This document shows, in pieces, positions 12,520 to 22,303 of a stretch of 64,000 nt of DNA. This DNA is from an uncultured Bacteroidota bacterium. GTDB lineage: Bacteria > Bacteroidota > Bacteroidia > Flavobacteriales > Flavobacteriaceae. A program made the position numbers and the translations under genes. The stretch is from contig CAJXTX010000001.1 in assembly GCA_913060705.1 (NCBI GenBank), positions 124,001 through 188,000 of the forward strand, in the 5' to 3' direction. Position 1 is the stretch's first letter. Each line of letters begins with the position of its first letter. The notes under the pieces were generated by a model. The model ran no database searches. It was not told the DNA's origin and worked only from the letters and a program-made list of their open reading frames with translations.

Positions 12520-15093
12520 ATGTTAGATATAAACGCATTCAGTTCTAAAGTTCAAGATATTATTGGCGAGGCACATATTGTTGCCGAAAGTCACGAGCAT
12601 CCGGTTATCGACGGTATCCATTTACTTCAAGCTGCCTTAAACAAGGCTAAAGAAGAAATCGGACTCATTGTCGAGTCATCCACAGAGCGCCTGCAAAAGC
12701 TGTCCACTGCAGTTCAAGCTCAACTCAATAGTATGGGCAAGAGCAGCGGTGTACAGAAAGGGCTCAGTCAAGAAGCTGTTTCAATTCTCACAAAGGCAAT
12801 CGCTGAGGCACGTAAGGATGAAGAATCCATAGCCAATTTCAATCACTTTTTAAAGGCCCTAGTCATGAAGGAGTCGGTAGCCTCTCGCATCTTAAAGGAT
12901 GCTGGCGTAACAGAAAATAGCATTGACCATCAGAAAACACAGCAGGTTAAGTCAGACCATGTCAAAGGCCGAGAAAACCTCAATAAATATGCTAAAAACC
13001 TCAATGAACTGGCTGATAAAAACGAACTAGATCCCGTCATCGGAAGGGACGAGGAGATCAGAAGGGTCTTGCAAATCTTGTCGCGACGTTCAAAAAACAA
13101 TCCGATACTCGTGGGAGATCCTGGGGTGGGTAAAACCGCCATTGTTGAAGGCATTGCTCAACGCATTGTAAGTCAAGATGTACCTGAAAACCTAAAAGAG
13201 AAAGAAATCTACAGTCTTGACATGGGACTTTTGCTTGCAGGCGCAAAGTACAAGGGTGAATTCGAAGAGCGCCTAAAAGCTGTCGTCAAAGAAGTCACCG
13301 AGGCGGATGGTGAAATCGTGCTCTTCATAGACGAGATTCACACTTTGGTTGGAGCAGGCGGAGGATCGGGAGCTATGGACGCTGCCAATATTTTAAAACC
13401 AGCATTATCAAGAGGAGCACTTAGAACGATTGGAGCAACCACCTTAGACGAATTTCAAAAGCATTTCGAGAAAGACAAAGCGCTAGAAAGACGTTTTCAG
13501 AAGGTGACGGTCAATGAGCCAAACACTGAAAACGCCATTTCAATCTTAAGGGGATTAAAAGACAAATACGAAGCACACCATAAGGTGCGTATTAAAGACG
13601 AGGCCGTGATCAGTGCCGTGGTACTATCGGAGCGTTATATTACCTCTAGATTTTTACCCGACAAAGCCATTGATTTAATGGATGAAGCTGCATCCAAAAT
13701 TCGAATGGAAATCAATTCTAAGCCCGAAGAACTAGACGTCATGGATCGCAAGGTGATGCAATTAGAAATTGAAATTGAAGCCTTGAAAAAAGAGGACGAT
13801 ACCGATAAGTTAAAGGCACTCAATCTAGAGCTCACAGAGCTTAAAGAAGAGCGAAATAGCTTGTTCGGAAAATGGCAACAAGAACGCAGTGTTATTGACG
13901 AAATACAGAAAGTAAAGAATGAGATTGAAGCACTCTCAATCGAAGCAGAGCGAGCCGAGCGTAATGGCGATTATGCAAAAGTAGCCGAGATACGATATGG
14001 CAGCAGCAAGGCCCTTGAAGATCAGTTAAACCGTCTTGAGCAAGAGGCTCAAAAAGCGAAAAACACCTTAATCAAAGAAGAAGTTTCAAGTGATGATATC
14101 GCAGAGGTAGTTGCTAAATGGACAGGTATTCCCGTTCAAAAACTGTTGGGTTCTGAACGCCAGAAACTCTTGACCCTGGAATCTGACCTTAAGAAAAAGA
14201 TTGTCGGGCAAGACCGGGCCATCACTCTACTGGCTGACGCTATCAGACGAAGCCGCTCAGGACTTCAAGACCCGAATAGACCTATTGGTAGCTTTCTATT
14301 TTTAGGAAGTACAGGTGTAGGAAAAACCGCTTTAGCCAAGGCCATTACCCACGTCCTGTTTGATGATGAGAATGCGATGACGCGTATTGATATGAGCGAA
14401 TACAGTGAGCGCCACAGTGTAAGTAGATTAATCGGAGCTCCTCCAGGATATATCGGATACGAAGAAGGAGGTCAACTCACCGAAGCCGTTAGACGCAAGC
14501 CCTACTCCGTAGTACTTCTCGATGAAATTGAAAAGGCGCATCCTGAGATATTCAACGTTTTGCTGCAAGTCTTAGATGATGGACGCCTCACCGATTCTCA
14601 AGGAAGAATAGTGGATTTCAAGAATACCTTGATCATCATGACTAGTAATCTAGGAAGTGAGCTTTGGGCAACAATCGATCAAAACAGCGATGAACTAGAC
14701 GCTCAACTAACACGTCTAGAAGCTCAAGTAATGCAAGAGTTGAAACAACGATTGCGTCCCGAATTCTTAAATCGAATCGATGAAATCGTAAGCTTTAATC
14801 CCCTTGGAAAAAATGCTATTAGCGGCATTGTAAGTCTTCAGCTCGAAGAGGTCAAAGACAAACTCGCACAGATGAATATCACTCTCGATGCAACGCCAGA
14901 AGCATTAGAATATTTGGGGAAAAAAGGATACGATCCCGATTTTGGGGCAAGACCTATCAGACGCTTAATTCAAAAAGAAGTGATGAATGTCATTTCTAAG
15001 GATCTTATTTCGCAAAAGATTAAAGAAGGTTCTGTCCTCTTACTAGACGCCTTTGATGACAAATTAGTGGTACGCGAGCTAGATACCGATTAG
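12520..15093 (+). CDS. clpB: ATP-dependent chaperone ClpB
   Basis: 857 aa; two AAA+ modules ([25 protein letters not shown]) and middle coiled-coil domain. Confidence 0.97.
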   Translation: MLDINAFSSKVQDIIGEAHIVAESHEHPVIDGIHLLQAALNKAKEEIGLIVESSTERLQKLSTAVQAQLNSMGKSSGVQKGLSQEAVSILTKAIAEARKDEESIANFNHFLKALVMKESVASRILKDAGVTENSIDHQKTQQVKSDHVKGRENLNKYAKNLNELADKNELDPVIGRDEEIRRVLQILSRRSKNNPILVGDPGVGKTAIVEGIAQRIVSQDVPENLKEKEIYSLDMGLLLAGAKYKGEFEERLKAVVKEVTEADGEIVLFIDEIHTLVGAGGGSGAMDAANILKPALSRGALRTIGATTLDEFQKHFEKDKALERRFQKVTVNEPNTENAISILRGLKDKYEAHHKVRIKDEAVISAVVLSERYITSRFLPDKAIDLMDEAASKIRMEINSKPEELDVMDRKVMQLEIEIEALKKEDDTDKLKALNLELTELKEERNSLFGKWQQERSVIDEIQKVKNEIEALSIEAERAERNGDYAKVAEIRYGSSKALEDQLNRLEQEAQKAKNTLIKEEVSSDDIAEVVAKWTGIPVQKLLGSERQKLLTLESDLKKKIVGQDRAITLLADAIRRSRSGLQDPNRPIGSFLFLGSTGVGKTALAKAITHVLFDDENAMTRIDMSEYSERHSVSRLIGAPPGYIGYEEGGQLTEAVRRKPYSVVLLDEIEKAHPEIFNVLLQVLDDGRLTDSQGRIVDFKNTLIIMTSNLGSELWATIDQNSDELDAQLTRLEAQVMQELKQRLRPEFLNRIDEIVSFNPLGKNAISGIVSLQLEEVKDKLAQMNITLDATPEALEYLGKKGYDPDFGARPIRRLIQKEVMNVISKDLISQKIKEGSVLLLDAFDDKLVVRELDTD

Positions 15094-15125
15094 TATTATG
15101 TAATTTAGCCTTGAACTTTGAAAAA

Positions 15126-15719
15126 ATGAAAAGGCTTAAAAATACAAGACTTTTTATCATAGAAACCTCAGCCGTGCTTTTTGTTAAGCACGGTTTTGAG
15201 GCTACCTCTTTGAGCATGATTACCAAGGCAACAGGATTGACAAAAGGAGCGATCTATGGTAACTTCACTGACAAGGCCGATCTCGGACTTGCTTGTTTTG
15301 AATACAGCTTTAGCGCCATTGAAGAGAATATTAAAGACGCATTACAACGTGAAGGTAATAACAGAGGAAAGATGCGTGCCTTCTTTGATTTCTATCGTTC
15401 TTACCCCAATATTATTGATAAATGGGGCTCTTGCCCATTAGTAAGCTTTGGAATCCACAGCACCTATAATTCTCCTCAACTTTTAGAAAAAGTAAATGAA
15501 GCCGTTCATCGTATCGAGGCTTACCTAACCGAGGTCCTAAAGGCGGGTGTTAGCACCAATGAGTTCTATTTAGGAATTCCTGAATCAGTCTTTGCAAAAC
15601 AACTATTCGCGTTAATGCAAGGCGGTGTAAGTCAGTCACTTATAACCAATGACATGAAGTATTTAAAGAATACCGCTTCTTACCTGGAATACCTGTTTGA
15701 AAGCGCCTCAAAAAATTAG
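15126..15719 (+). CDS. TetR/AcrR family transcriptional regulator
   Basis: RLFIIETSAVLFVKHGFEATSLSMITKATGLTKGAIYGNFTDKADL is a TetR N-terminal HTH; ATG at 15126 (ORF track start 15111). Confidence 0.9.
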   Translation: MKRLKNTRLFIIETSAVLFVKHGFEATSLSMITKATGLTKGAIYGNFTDKADLGLACFEYSFSAIEENIKDALQREGNNRGKMRAFFDFYRSYPNIIDKWGSCPLVSFGIHSTYNSPQLLEKVNEAVHRIEAYLTEVLKAGVSTNEFYLGIPESVFAKQLFALMQGGVSQSLITNDMKYLKNTASYLEYLFESASKN

Positions 15720-15728
15720 GGTTTTGTC

Positions 15729-16193
15729 ATGAAAACAGCGGTTTCTATAAAGAATAAAAGGGCACGGTTTGATTATGAATTAATCGAAACGTATACAGCA
15801 GGGATCGTTTTAGCTGGGACTGAAATTAAATCGATCCGAGCAAGTAAGGCCCGGATTACAGATAGCTTCTGCGAGTTCAACGACAACGGTGAATTGTTTA
15901 TCATCAATATGCACATCGATCCGTATGCCAATGGCGGATATGTCAACCACTTACCCAAAGCATCTCGAAAATTACTGCTGCAGAAACGAGAATTGCGCAA
16001 ACTTGAAAAAGAGGTCTCGCAAAAAGGAATGGCTATTGTTCCGTTGAGTCTATTTATTAATCAAAGCGGACGTGCAAAAATTGAAATTGCCCTCGCAAAA
16101 GGAAAGAAAAACTACGATAAGCGAGAAACACTTAAAGACCGCGAAAACCAACGTGATCTAGATCGAGTTAAAAAACAACACAACACAAGATGA
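15729..16193 (+). CDS. smpB: SsrA-binding protein
   Basis: [49 protein letters not shown]. Confidence 0.97.
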   Translation: MKTAVSIKNKRARFDYELIETYTAGIVLAGTEIKSIRASKARITDSFCEFNDNGELFIINMHIDPYANGGYVNHLPKASRKLLLQKRELRKLEKEVSQKGMAIVPLSLFINQSGRAKIEIALAKGKKNYDKRETLKDRENQRDLDRVKKQHNTR

Positions 16194-16853
16194 TTAGCGT
16201 TTAACACCTTCGGTGCTATTGAGGAGTGGTACAAATTGAAAATCTCCGTAAACCGTTTTGTGAAACTCTTTACTCCCTTTTCGTTCAATAACAGTCATTT
16301 TTTGTTGCTCTTCCCCAACAGGAATAACGAGGATTCCGCCAATTTTTAATTGAGCCAAGAGCGCTTTAGGTACCTCTTTCGCCCCTGCAGTTACTACAAT
16401 CCGGTCAAATGGAGCAAACTCGGGCAACCCCTTATATCCATCCGCATAACGGATGAGCTTAGGCTTCCACCTAAAGGTGCTAAAGAACACTTCGGCTTTT
16501 CTAAAAAGTTCCAATTGGCGTTCAATCGAATATACCTCAGCCTTTAAAAAACTCAAGATTGCAGTTTGGTACCCACTACCCGTTCCTATTTCAAGGACCT
16601 TCATCTTCGGCTGCAGCTCTAGTAATTCAGTCTGAAAAGCAACGGTATATGGATGTGAAATGGTCTGCTCTGCGCCGATTGGAAAGGCGCGATCTTCGTA
16701 AGCGTACGCCTCAAGCGTTTTGTCTAAAAATAGATGTCTGGGTACGGTTCGTATGGCCTCCAAAACTCCCTCATTGTGAATCCCCCTGGCCTCTAATTGA
16801 GTTGCCAATAGATTTCTTAACCCACTATGCTTTAAACTATCTTTTCGCACCAC
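16194..16853 (-). CDS. pcm: Protein-L-isoaspartate O-methyltransferase
   Basis: VPRHLFLDKTLEAYAYEDRAFPIGAEQTISHPYTVAFQTELLEL..VLEIGTGSGYQTAILS. Confidence 0.95.
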   Translation of the reverse strand: MVRKDSLKHSGLRNLLATQLEARGIHNEGVLEAIRTVPRHLFLDKTLEAYAYEDRAFPIGAEQTISHPYTVAFQTELLELQPKMKVLEIGTGSGYQTAILSFLKAEVYSIERQLELFRKAEVFFSTFRWKPKLIRYADGYKGLPEFAPFDRIVVTAGAKEVPKALLAQLKIGGILVIPVGEEQQKMTVIERKGSKEFHKTVYGDFQFVPLLNSTEGVKR

Positions 16854-16887
16854 GCTATTTTCACGCCTAAAATAAAGCGCTTCTACG

Positions 16888-16895
16888 TAAATTTG
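16888..16895 (+). promoter_or_regulatory. -7 element TAAATTTG for the 16912-21606 gene cluster
   Basis: Exact TAnnTTTG 16 nt before the first start codon. Confidence 0.5.
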
Positions 16896-16911
16896 ATCAA
16901 AATAGTGAACT

Positions 16912-17886
16912 ATGATTCGTGCAGGAGTTTTTGGAGCAGGCCATCTTGGAAAAATTCACCTTAAACTACTACAGGCGTCTCCCCATTTTGAGCTCATTGG
17001 ATTTTTCGACCCTGACCAGTCTCATGCACAGCAACTTCAGAATGAATTAGGATACGTTTCCTTTTCGAAATCGGGTGATTTATTAGATGCTATTGAAGCT
17101 GCTTTTGTAATCACCCCTACCCCTTTTCATTTTGATCTGACCAAATCAGCACTGCATAAAAACAAACACGTTTTCGTTGAAAAACCCATTTGCGAGACCA
17201 TTGAAGAAGCTCAAGAAATGGTTCGATTGGCTCAAGAAAAACAACGCGTCGGTCAGGTGGGCCATGTGGAGCGCTTTAATCCGGCCTTTTTAGCAGCACT
17301 TCCGCATCTAGACCAACCCAAATTTATCGAGGTACACCGCCTCGCAGAGTTTAACCCTAGAGGAACAGATGTCTCTGTAATTCTTGATCTTATGATACAC
17401 GACATTGATCTCGTGCTTCAATGTTCAAAGGCTGCAATCAAGAAGGTAGATGCCAATGGAGCGGCGGTTATTAGCAATTCCGTTGATATTGCAACGGCAC
17501 GTATCGAATTCGAAGACGGCTGTGTGGCTAATCTTACCGCAAGTCGAATATCTCTTAAAAACATGAGAAGGCTAAGATGTTTTCAAAAAGATGCTTACAT
17601 CACAATAGATTTACTCGAAAAGAAAACTGAGCTCGTTCGTATGAAAGAGGCCCCCTCAAACCCAGAGCCCTTTGATATGATACTCTCAACAGCGGAGGGT
17701 GTTAAGAAACAAATCTATTTTGAAAATCCTCCTGTGACTCCTACAAATGCCATCGAAGAAGAACACAACAATTTTGCAGAGGCCATACGAACAAATCAAC
17801 ATCCGCGTGTCACCTTTAAGGATGGTCTTAAAGCCTTAGAAGTTGCTCAAGAAATCATAGAGCAGCTAGAAGCTAAAACGCTATGA
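16912..17886 (+). CDS. Gfo/Idh/MocA family oxidoreductase
   Basis: GVFGAGHLGKIHLKLL, HVFVEKPICETIEEAQEMV, GQVGHVERFNPAF. Confidence 0.93.
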   Translation: MIRAGVFGAGHLGKIHLKLLQASPHFELIGFFDPDQSHAQQLQNELGYVSFSKSGDLLDAIEAAFVITPTPFHFDLTKSALHKNKHVFVEKPICETIEEAQEMVRLAQEKQRVGQVGHVERFNPAFLAALPHLDQPKFIEVHRLAEFNPRGTDVSVILDLMIHDIDLVLQCSKAAIKKVDANGAAVISNSVDIATARIEFEDGCVANLTASRISLKNMRRLRCFQKDAYITIDLLEKKTELVRMKEAPSNPEPFDMILSTAEGVKKQIYFENPPVTPTNAIEEEHNNFAEAIRTNQHPRVTFKDGLKALEVAQEIIEQLEAKTL

Positions 17887-18992
17887 CTTTACTAAAAGCC
17901 TTTAAAGGGTGGGTTTCGGCTGCTGAATCCTCAGAAAAGGTACCCATAAAGCATATCGATACGTACTCAAAAGAGGATATTGAATCTGTTCTAACTTCAA
18001 ATGAGCAGTCTTTCTTTAAGGTGTTAGAACCTAGCTTATTTGGATGCGATCAAATTGATCTTCAAGAACGATTTGCGTTAGTCAGAGAACGATTGCTAGA
18101 ACAATTATCCACCGCTACATACCAAAGGTTTAACACCAACTCATTGTGGATCTATCGCGTATCAAGCACTCATCATTCCGCAACTGGTGTTGTTGGTGTA
18201 ACCCCAATTGAAGCCTATATCGAACGTCGGATAAAGCGCCATGAAGAAACCCAGAGATCAAGAAGAAACAACCTCTCTTTATACCTAGAGGAAGTGGGCA
18301 TTCATGCTGACCCCGTGGTTTTGTCCTTTGAAAATCAACAGCAAAAATTTCAGTCTTTAGTCGAGGGTTATGCAGGTGAAACAAAACCGACTATTGCGCT
18401 AAACATTCACCGTGAACGTCATGAGTTATGGCAACTATCAGACCCTCTTATTGTAGATCAAATTTCAACGCTGATTAACGCGAATCACACACTCTATTTA
18501 ATCGACGGACACCACCGGATAGAATCGGTCTTACATTATTCACAACGACAGCAAACTGCAAGTACTGATTCACCCCCTGCTCACTTTTTGAGTTTTCTAA
18601 TACCTGAGAATGAACTCAACATTAAGGCACCCGTTGATACTTATATCTTAAACCTCTCCAATGAAGAATGCATACTATTTTTACAGCATCACCTATCACT
18701 AACAAAAGCAGCAGAAGTAGACGAGAGTACTGACCAAATACTTTTAGCAGAAATTCCCTATAATTTTAGACTTAAACCTTCTTCGAGTCTACCAGATTTA
18801 AAGGTCGACCTAAAAGCCCATGTGAGTCATAAAAAAACCGACGACAATAAGACTACCCTCACATTAAAGCCCAAGAAATACACCGTTAAAGAGCTCAAAC
18901 GAGCGGCAGATTTCAATGAACCGCTTACACCTAAGTCGACGTATATTGAACCTAAACTATTAACCGGTCTAATTCTTTACCCCATCACATGA
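17883..18992 (+). CDS. DUF1015 family protein
   Basis: LWIYRVSS..GVVGVTPIEAYIERRIKRHEETQRSRRNN..LYLIDGHHRIESVLHYSQR. Confidence 0.88.
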   Translation: MTLLKAFKGWVSAAESSEKVPIKHIDTYSKEDIESVLTSNEQSFFKVLEPSLFGCDQIDLQERFALVRERLLEQLSTATYQRFNTNSLWIYRVSSTHHSATGVVGVTPIEAYIERRIKRHEETQRSRRNNLSLYLEEVGIHADPVVLSFENQQQKFQSLVEGYAGETKPTIALNIHRERHELWQLSDPLIVDQISTLINANHTLYLIDGHHRIESVLHYSQRQQTASTDSPPAHFLSFLIPENELNIKAPVDTYILNLSNEECILFLQHHLSLTKAAEVDESTDQILLAEIPYNFRLKPSSSLPDLKVDLKAHVSHKKTDDNKTTLTLKPKKYTVKELKRAADFNEPLTPKSTYIEPKLLTGLILYPIT

Positions 18993-19633
18993 GCGTAACT
19001 CAACAACTCATAGCGCTAAAAACCAACCTGCCTCAATCTGTAACACTCGTTGCAGTTTCTAAAACCAAGCCTAACGGCCTTATTTTGGAAGCCTATGAAT
19101 CGGGGCATCGAGATTTTGGAGAAAACAAGGTTCAGGAACTAACAAGTAAACACGAGCAACTACCCAAGGACATCCGATGGCATATGATTGGTCATCTTCA
19201 GCGAAACAAGGTAAAATACATTGTTCCCTTCGTGCACCTCATTCACTCTGTAGATTCGAAACGGCTGTTAGACGAAATTCAAAAACAAGCGCAAAAAATC
19301 AATAAGCGGGTCGCTGTTTTGCTACAAATACATATTGCAAAAGAAACTTCTAAGTTTGGACTAGACGAAGAGGAATTAGAAGCTTTATTGGAACAAAAGG
19401 AACACTATAGCCACATCGACTTCAAGGGTTTGATGGGGATGGCCACCTTCACTGACGATAGTGCCATAATTCAAAGTGAGTTCAACACTATAAAAACCCT
19501 ATTCGACAAGCACCTACACTCATGGGAAAAAGACCCCGTTCTATCGATTGGAATGAGTTCTGATTATCAGATTGCCATAGCGTGCGGAAGTAACATGGTC
19601 CGCATAGGAAGTGCTATTTTTGGACATCGCTAA
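18989..19633 (+). CDS. YggS family pyridoxal phosphate-dependent protein
   Basis: VTLVAVSKTKPNGLILEAYESGHRDFGENKVQEL..IRWHMIGHLQRNKVKYIVPFVHLIHSVDS..LSIGMSSDYQIAIACGSNMVRIGSAIFG. Confidence 0.95.
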   Translation: MSVTQQLIALKTNLPQSVTLVAVSKTKPNGLILEAYESGHRDFGENKVQELTSKHEQLPKDIRWHMIGHLQRNKVKYIVPFVHLIHSVDSKRLLDEIQKQAQKINKRVAVLLQIHIAKETSKFGLDEEELEALLEQKEHYSHIDFKGLMGMATFTDDSAIIQSEFNTIKTLFDKHLHSWEKDPVLSIGMSSDYQIAIACGSNMVRIGSAIFGHR

Positions 19634-20723
19634 ACCGCCCACTCGAGTGACATATGCTATAATCGACATTGAGAGCACTGGAGGTAAAATTGAGGAAGAG
19701 GCCATCATAGATATTGCCATCCTTCGATTTGACGGTCACCGTGTTGTCGATCAGTTCCACAGCCTTGTCAACCCAGAGCGCGAAATCCAACCCTTTGTGA
19801 CCTCCTTAACTGGAATCACTCCTAAAATGGTCCAAACCGCACCCAAATTTTATGAATTAGCGAAACGAATCGTTGAGATTACCAATGATGCCGTTCTTGT
19901 TGCGCACAACACTCAATTCGATTACCGTATTCTTAAAGAAGAGTTTCAACGTTTAGGTTTCGACTTCAAATCAGCCACCTTGTGCACCGTCGAGTTGGCA
20001 CAACGCCTCTTAAAAGACCAAGAGAGCTTTAAATTAGACAAGTTGGCAAAGGCTTTGGGCATACCTATCAGTAATCGCCATCGTGCTCTAGGTGATGCCG
20101 AAGCGACACTGTCTCTATTGAAGATACTGCGAGAAAAAGACCCCCTAAGTGAGGCTGAGAGACTGATCACAAAAACCATCAAGGAATCTGACACTCTGCC
20201 TTCGCATCTTGAAATGGTGCGCTCAGCACCTGATGTACCCGGGGTATTGCAACTCTATGGAAAGAAAGACAAGCTTGTTTATTGCGCCTATACCTCTTCT
20301 ATTAAAAACACCGTTGAAACCCTGTTGTCTGCCGCTAATTATTCGAAAAAGCCATTGTTTAGATCTGTAAAAAGGCTCACCTATGAAGAGTGTCCGAGTA
20401 AACTTCTAGGTCTAATTAAAACGTATCACTACCAAAAGACCCAGAGACCCCTCATCCGATTCACTATTAAAGAAAGAGAAGAGATTGGCTCTTACAACGG
20501 TCTAAGCGGATTGATCGTTGATAAGGGGCGAACGGAAGGGGAAACCGCTTTAATGAAAGTCTCAGAAGGGGTTCTGATTGCCTATGGGTATACAGACTTG
20601 AATTTTCAGTCTACCAAAGCATCTGTTATAGAACATAGACTTACCAAAGTTCCAAACGATCCTTTCTTTATGAGTATCATCGCTTTTCAACTGAATCAAA
20701 ATTCATACAAGATCATTGAGTAG
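19611..20723 (+). CDS. DnaQ-like 3'-5' exonuclease (DEDDh) with C-terminal GIY-YIG-like remnant
   Basis: YAIIDIESTGGKIEEEAIIDIAI...HNTQFDYRILKEEF...NRHRALGDAEATL; then VPGVLQLYGKKDKLVYCAYTSSIKNTVETLLS at the GIY-YIG position. Confidence 0.9.
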   Translation: MLFLDIAKPPTRVTYAIIDIESTGGKIEEEAIIDIAILRFDGHRVVDQFHSLVNPEREIQPFVTSLTGITPKMVQTAPKFYELAKRIVEITNDAVLVAHNTQFDYRILKEEFQRLGFDFKSATLCTVELAQRLLKDQESFKLDKLAKALGIPISNRHRALGDAEATLSLLKILREKDPLSEAERLITKTIKESDTLPSHLEMVRSAPDVPGVLQLYGKKDKLVYCAYTSSIKNTVETLLSAANYSKKPLFRSVKRLTYEECPSKLLGLIKTYHYQKTQRPLIRFTIKEREEIGSYNGLSGLIVDKGRTEGETALMKVSEGVLIAYGYTDLNFQSTKASVIEHRLTKVPNDPFFMSIIAFQLNQNSYKIIE

Positions 20724-21606
20724 TCCAAAAACCATCCTATCCATAGAAGGACCTACCGCAAGTGGTAAAACCGCCTTAAGCATTGAGTTAGCTCAAACGC
20801 TGGGCACTGAAATTGTCTCAACCGACTCTAGACAATGTTATAAAGAAATGGAGGTTGGAACTGCAGTACCTAGTCTTGAAGAAAGAGCCGTAGTAAAGCA
20901 CTATATGATACACAGTCATAGCATAGAGCAACCTCTTAACGCTGGAACCTTTTCAATAGAAGCGAAAAAACACATCGACGAACTCTTTAAGAAAAACCAG
21001 GTGGTAGTACTCGTCGGGGGCAGCCCTCTCTACGCTGAAGCCCTTTTATTTGGCTTGGACGAACTTCCTCACATTGATAAGGCTATTGTTGAATCGACTC
21101 GAAACCGGACACTCGAAGAACTTCAGCAGCAGTTAAAAGCGTGTGACCCTCAATCCTACACCACCATAGATATGATGAATCGAAGGCGTCTTGAACGAGC
21201 GATTCAGGTGTATGAACAAACAGGTAAACCCATTAGCTATTATTTAAATCGACCTCAGAAAAAATTAGATTTTCAGATTAAGCGCTTCAGAATCGACTGG
21301 GAAAGAGAAGAGCTATACGATCGAATCAATAAAAGGGTTAACCTCATGATCGATCACGGACTAGAGCAAGAGGCGCAAAGGCTTTGGGCGGAGGACAACG
21401 AATTAGTAAAAGCAACCGTTGGTTACTACGAATGGTTTAATTATTTCGAAAAGCAATGTTCTAGAGAAGAGGCTATTGCCGCCATAAAACAACACAGTAG
21501 AAACTTTGCTAAACGCCAACTCACCTGGTACAGAAAAGCACGTGAAATGGAAGTTCTTTCAAATCGAGAACCCTTATCGCAACTTTTAGAACGTATTAAG
21601 GGTTAA
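20716..21606 (+). CDS. miaA: tRNA dimethylallyltransferase
   Basis: GPTASGKTALSIELAQTLGTEIVSTDSRQCYKEMEVGTAVPS; TTG start overlapping the upstream stop. Confidence 0.95.
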   Translation: MSSPKTILSIEGPTASGKTALSIELAQTLGTEIVSTDSRQCYKEMEVGTAVPSLEERAVVKHYMIHSHSIEQPLNAGTFSIEAKKHIDELFKKNQVVVLVGGSPLYAEALLFGLDELPHIDKAIVESTRNRTLEELQQQLKACDPQSYTTIDMMNRRRLERAIQVYEQTGKPISYYLNRPQKKLDFQIKRFRIDWEREELYDRINKRVNLMIDHGLEQEAQRLWAEDNELVKATVGYYEWFNYFEKQCSREEAIAAIKQHSRNFAKRQLTWYRKAREMEVLSNREPLSQLLERIKG

Positions 21607-22297
21607 CTACCAATCGGAATCCTTCTCCATGGATGTTGAGAATTTCAACCTTTTCATCTTTCTTTAGGTATTTGCGCAGCTTCGCAATATAAACATCCAT
21701 ACTCCTAGAGGTGAAGTAGTTGTCATCTCTCCAGATCTGCGTAAGAGCGCGCTCTCTAGGCATTAGGTCATTAAGGTGAAGAGCCAGCATCTTTAAAAGC
21801 TCGTTTTCTTTTGGAGAAAGTTTGATAGGCTCCTCATCTTTATAAGTTAGAAAACGAAGCTTTGCATTGAGATTAAAGTCACCTATTTGAAAGTCGACCT
21901 GTTGATTATTAGCAACAACACCTACCGCCTTGCGCTTTAAAAGAGTTTTGAGCTTCACGAGTAATACTTCCGAATCAAAGGGCTTGTTCAGATAATCATC
22001 CGCTCCTGATTTGTAACCTTTTAGCACATCTTCTTTAAGGCTTTTAGCGGTTAGAAAAATGATAGGTATAAAGGCATTGTCTTCTCTAATTTCCTTAGCA
22101 AGAGTAAACCCATCTTTGAACGGCATCATGACATCAAGAATGCAGGCATCGTACGCTCCTTTCTTGTACTTATCAAAGCCTTCCATTCCATTCTTTGCGA
22201 GGGTCACGTCAAATCCATTTAATCCTAGGTAATCCTTTAAAACAATACCAAAATTAGGATCGTCTTCAACGAGTAAAATTCTCTTTGCATCACTCAT
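21596..22297 (-). CDS. Response regulator, OmpR family (RprY-like)
   Basis: Receiver domain (ILLVEDDPNFGIVLKDYL, ACILDVMMPFKDG) plus winged-helix output domain. Confidence 0.94.
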   Translation of the reverse strand: MSDAKRILLVEDDPNFGIVLKDYLGLNGFDVTLAKNGMEGFDKYKKGAYDACILDVMMPFKDGFTLAKEIREDNAFIPIIFLTAKSLKEDVLKGYKSGADDYLNKPFDSEVLLVKLKTLLKRKAVGVVANNQQVDFQIGDFNLNAKLRFLTYKDEEPIKLSPKENELLKMLALHLNDLMPRERALTQIWRDDNYFTSRSMDVYIAKLRKYLKKDEKVEILNIHGEGFRLVVNP

Positions 22298-22303
22298 GGG
22301 CTC

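Noticed and set aside
16190-16225. CACC-TTC-GGTG hairpin at the smpB/pcm junction as terminator
   Set aside because: Very short stem, no T tract, inside pcm coding sequence.
16350-16870. Plus-strand ORFs overlapping pcm
   Set aside because: Antisense to an intact pcm gene, no coding signature.
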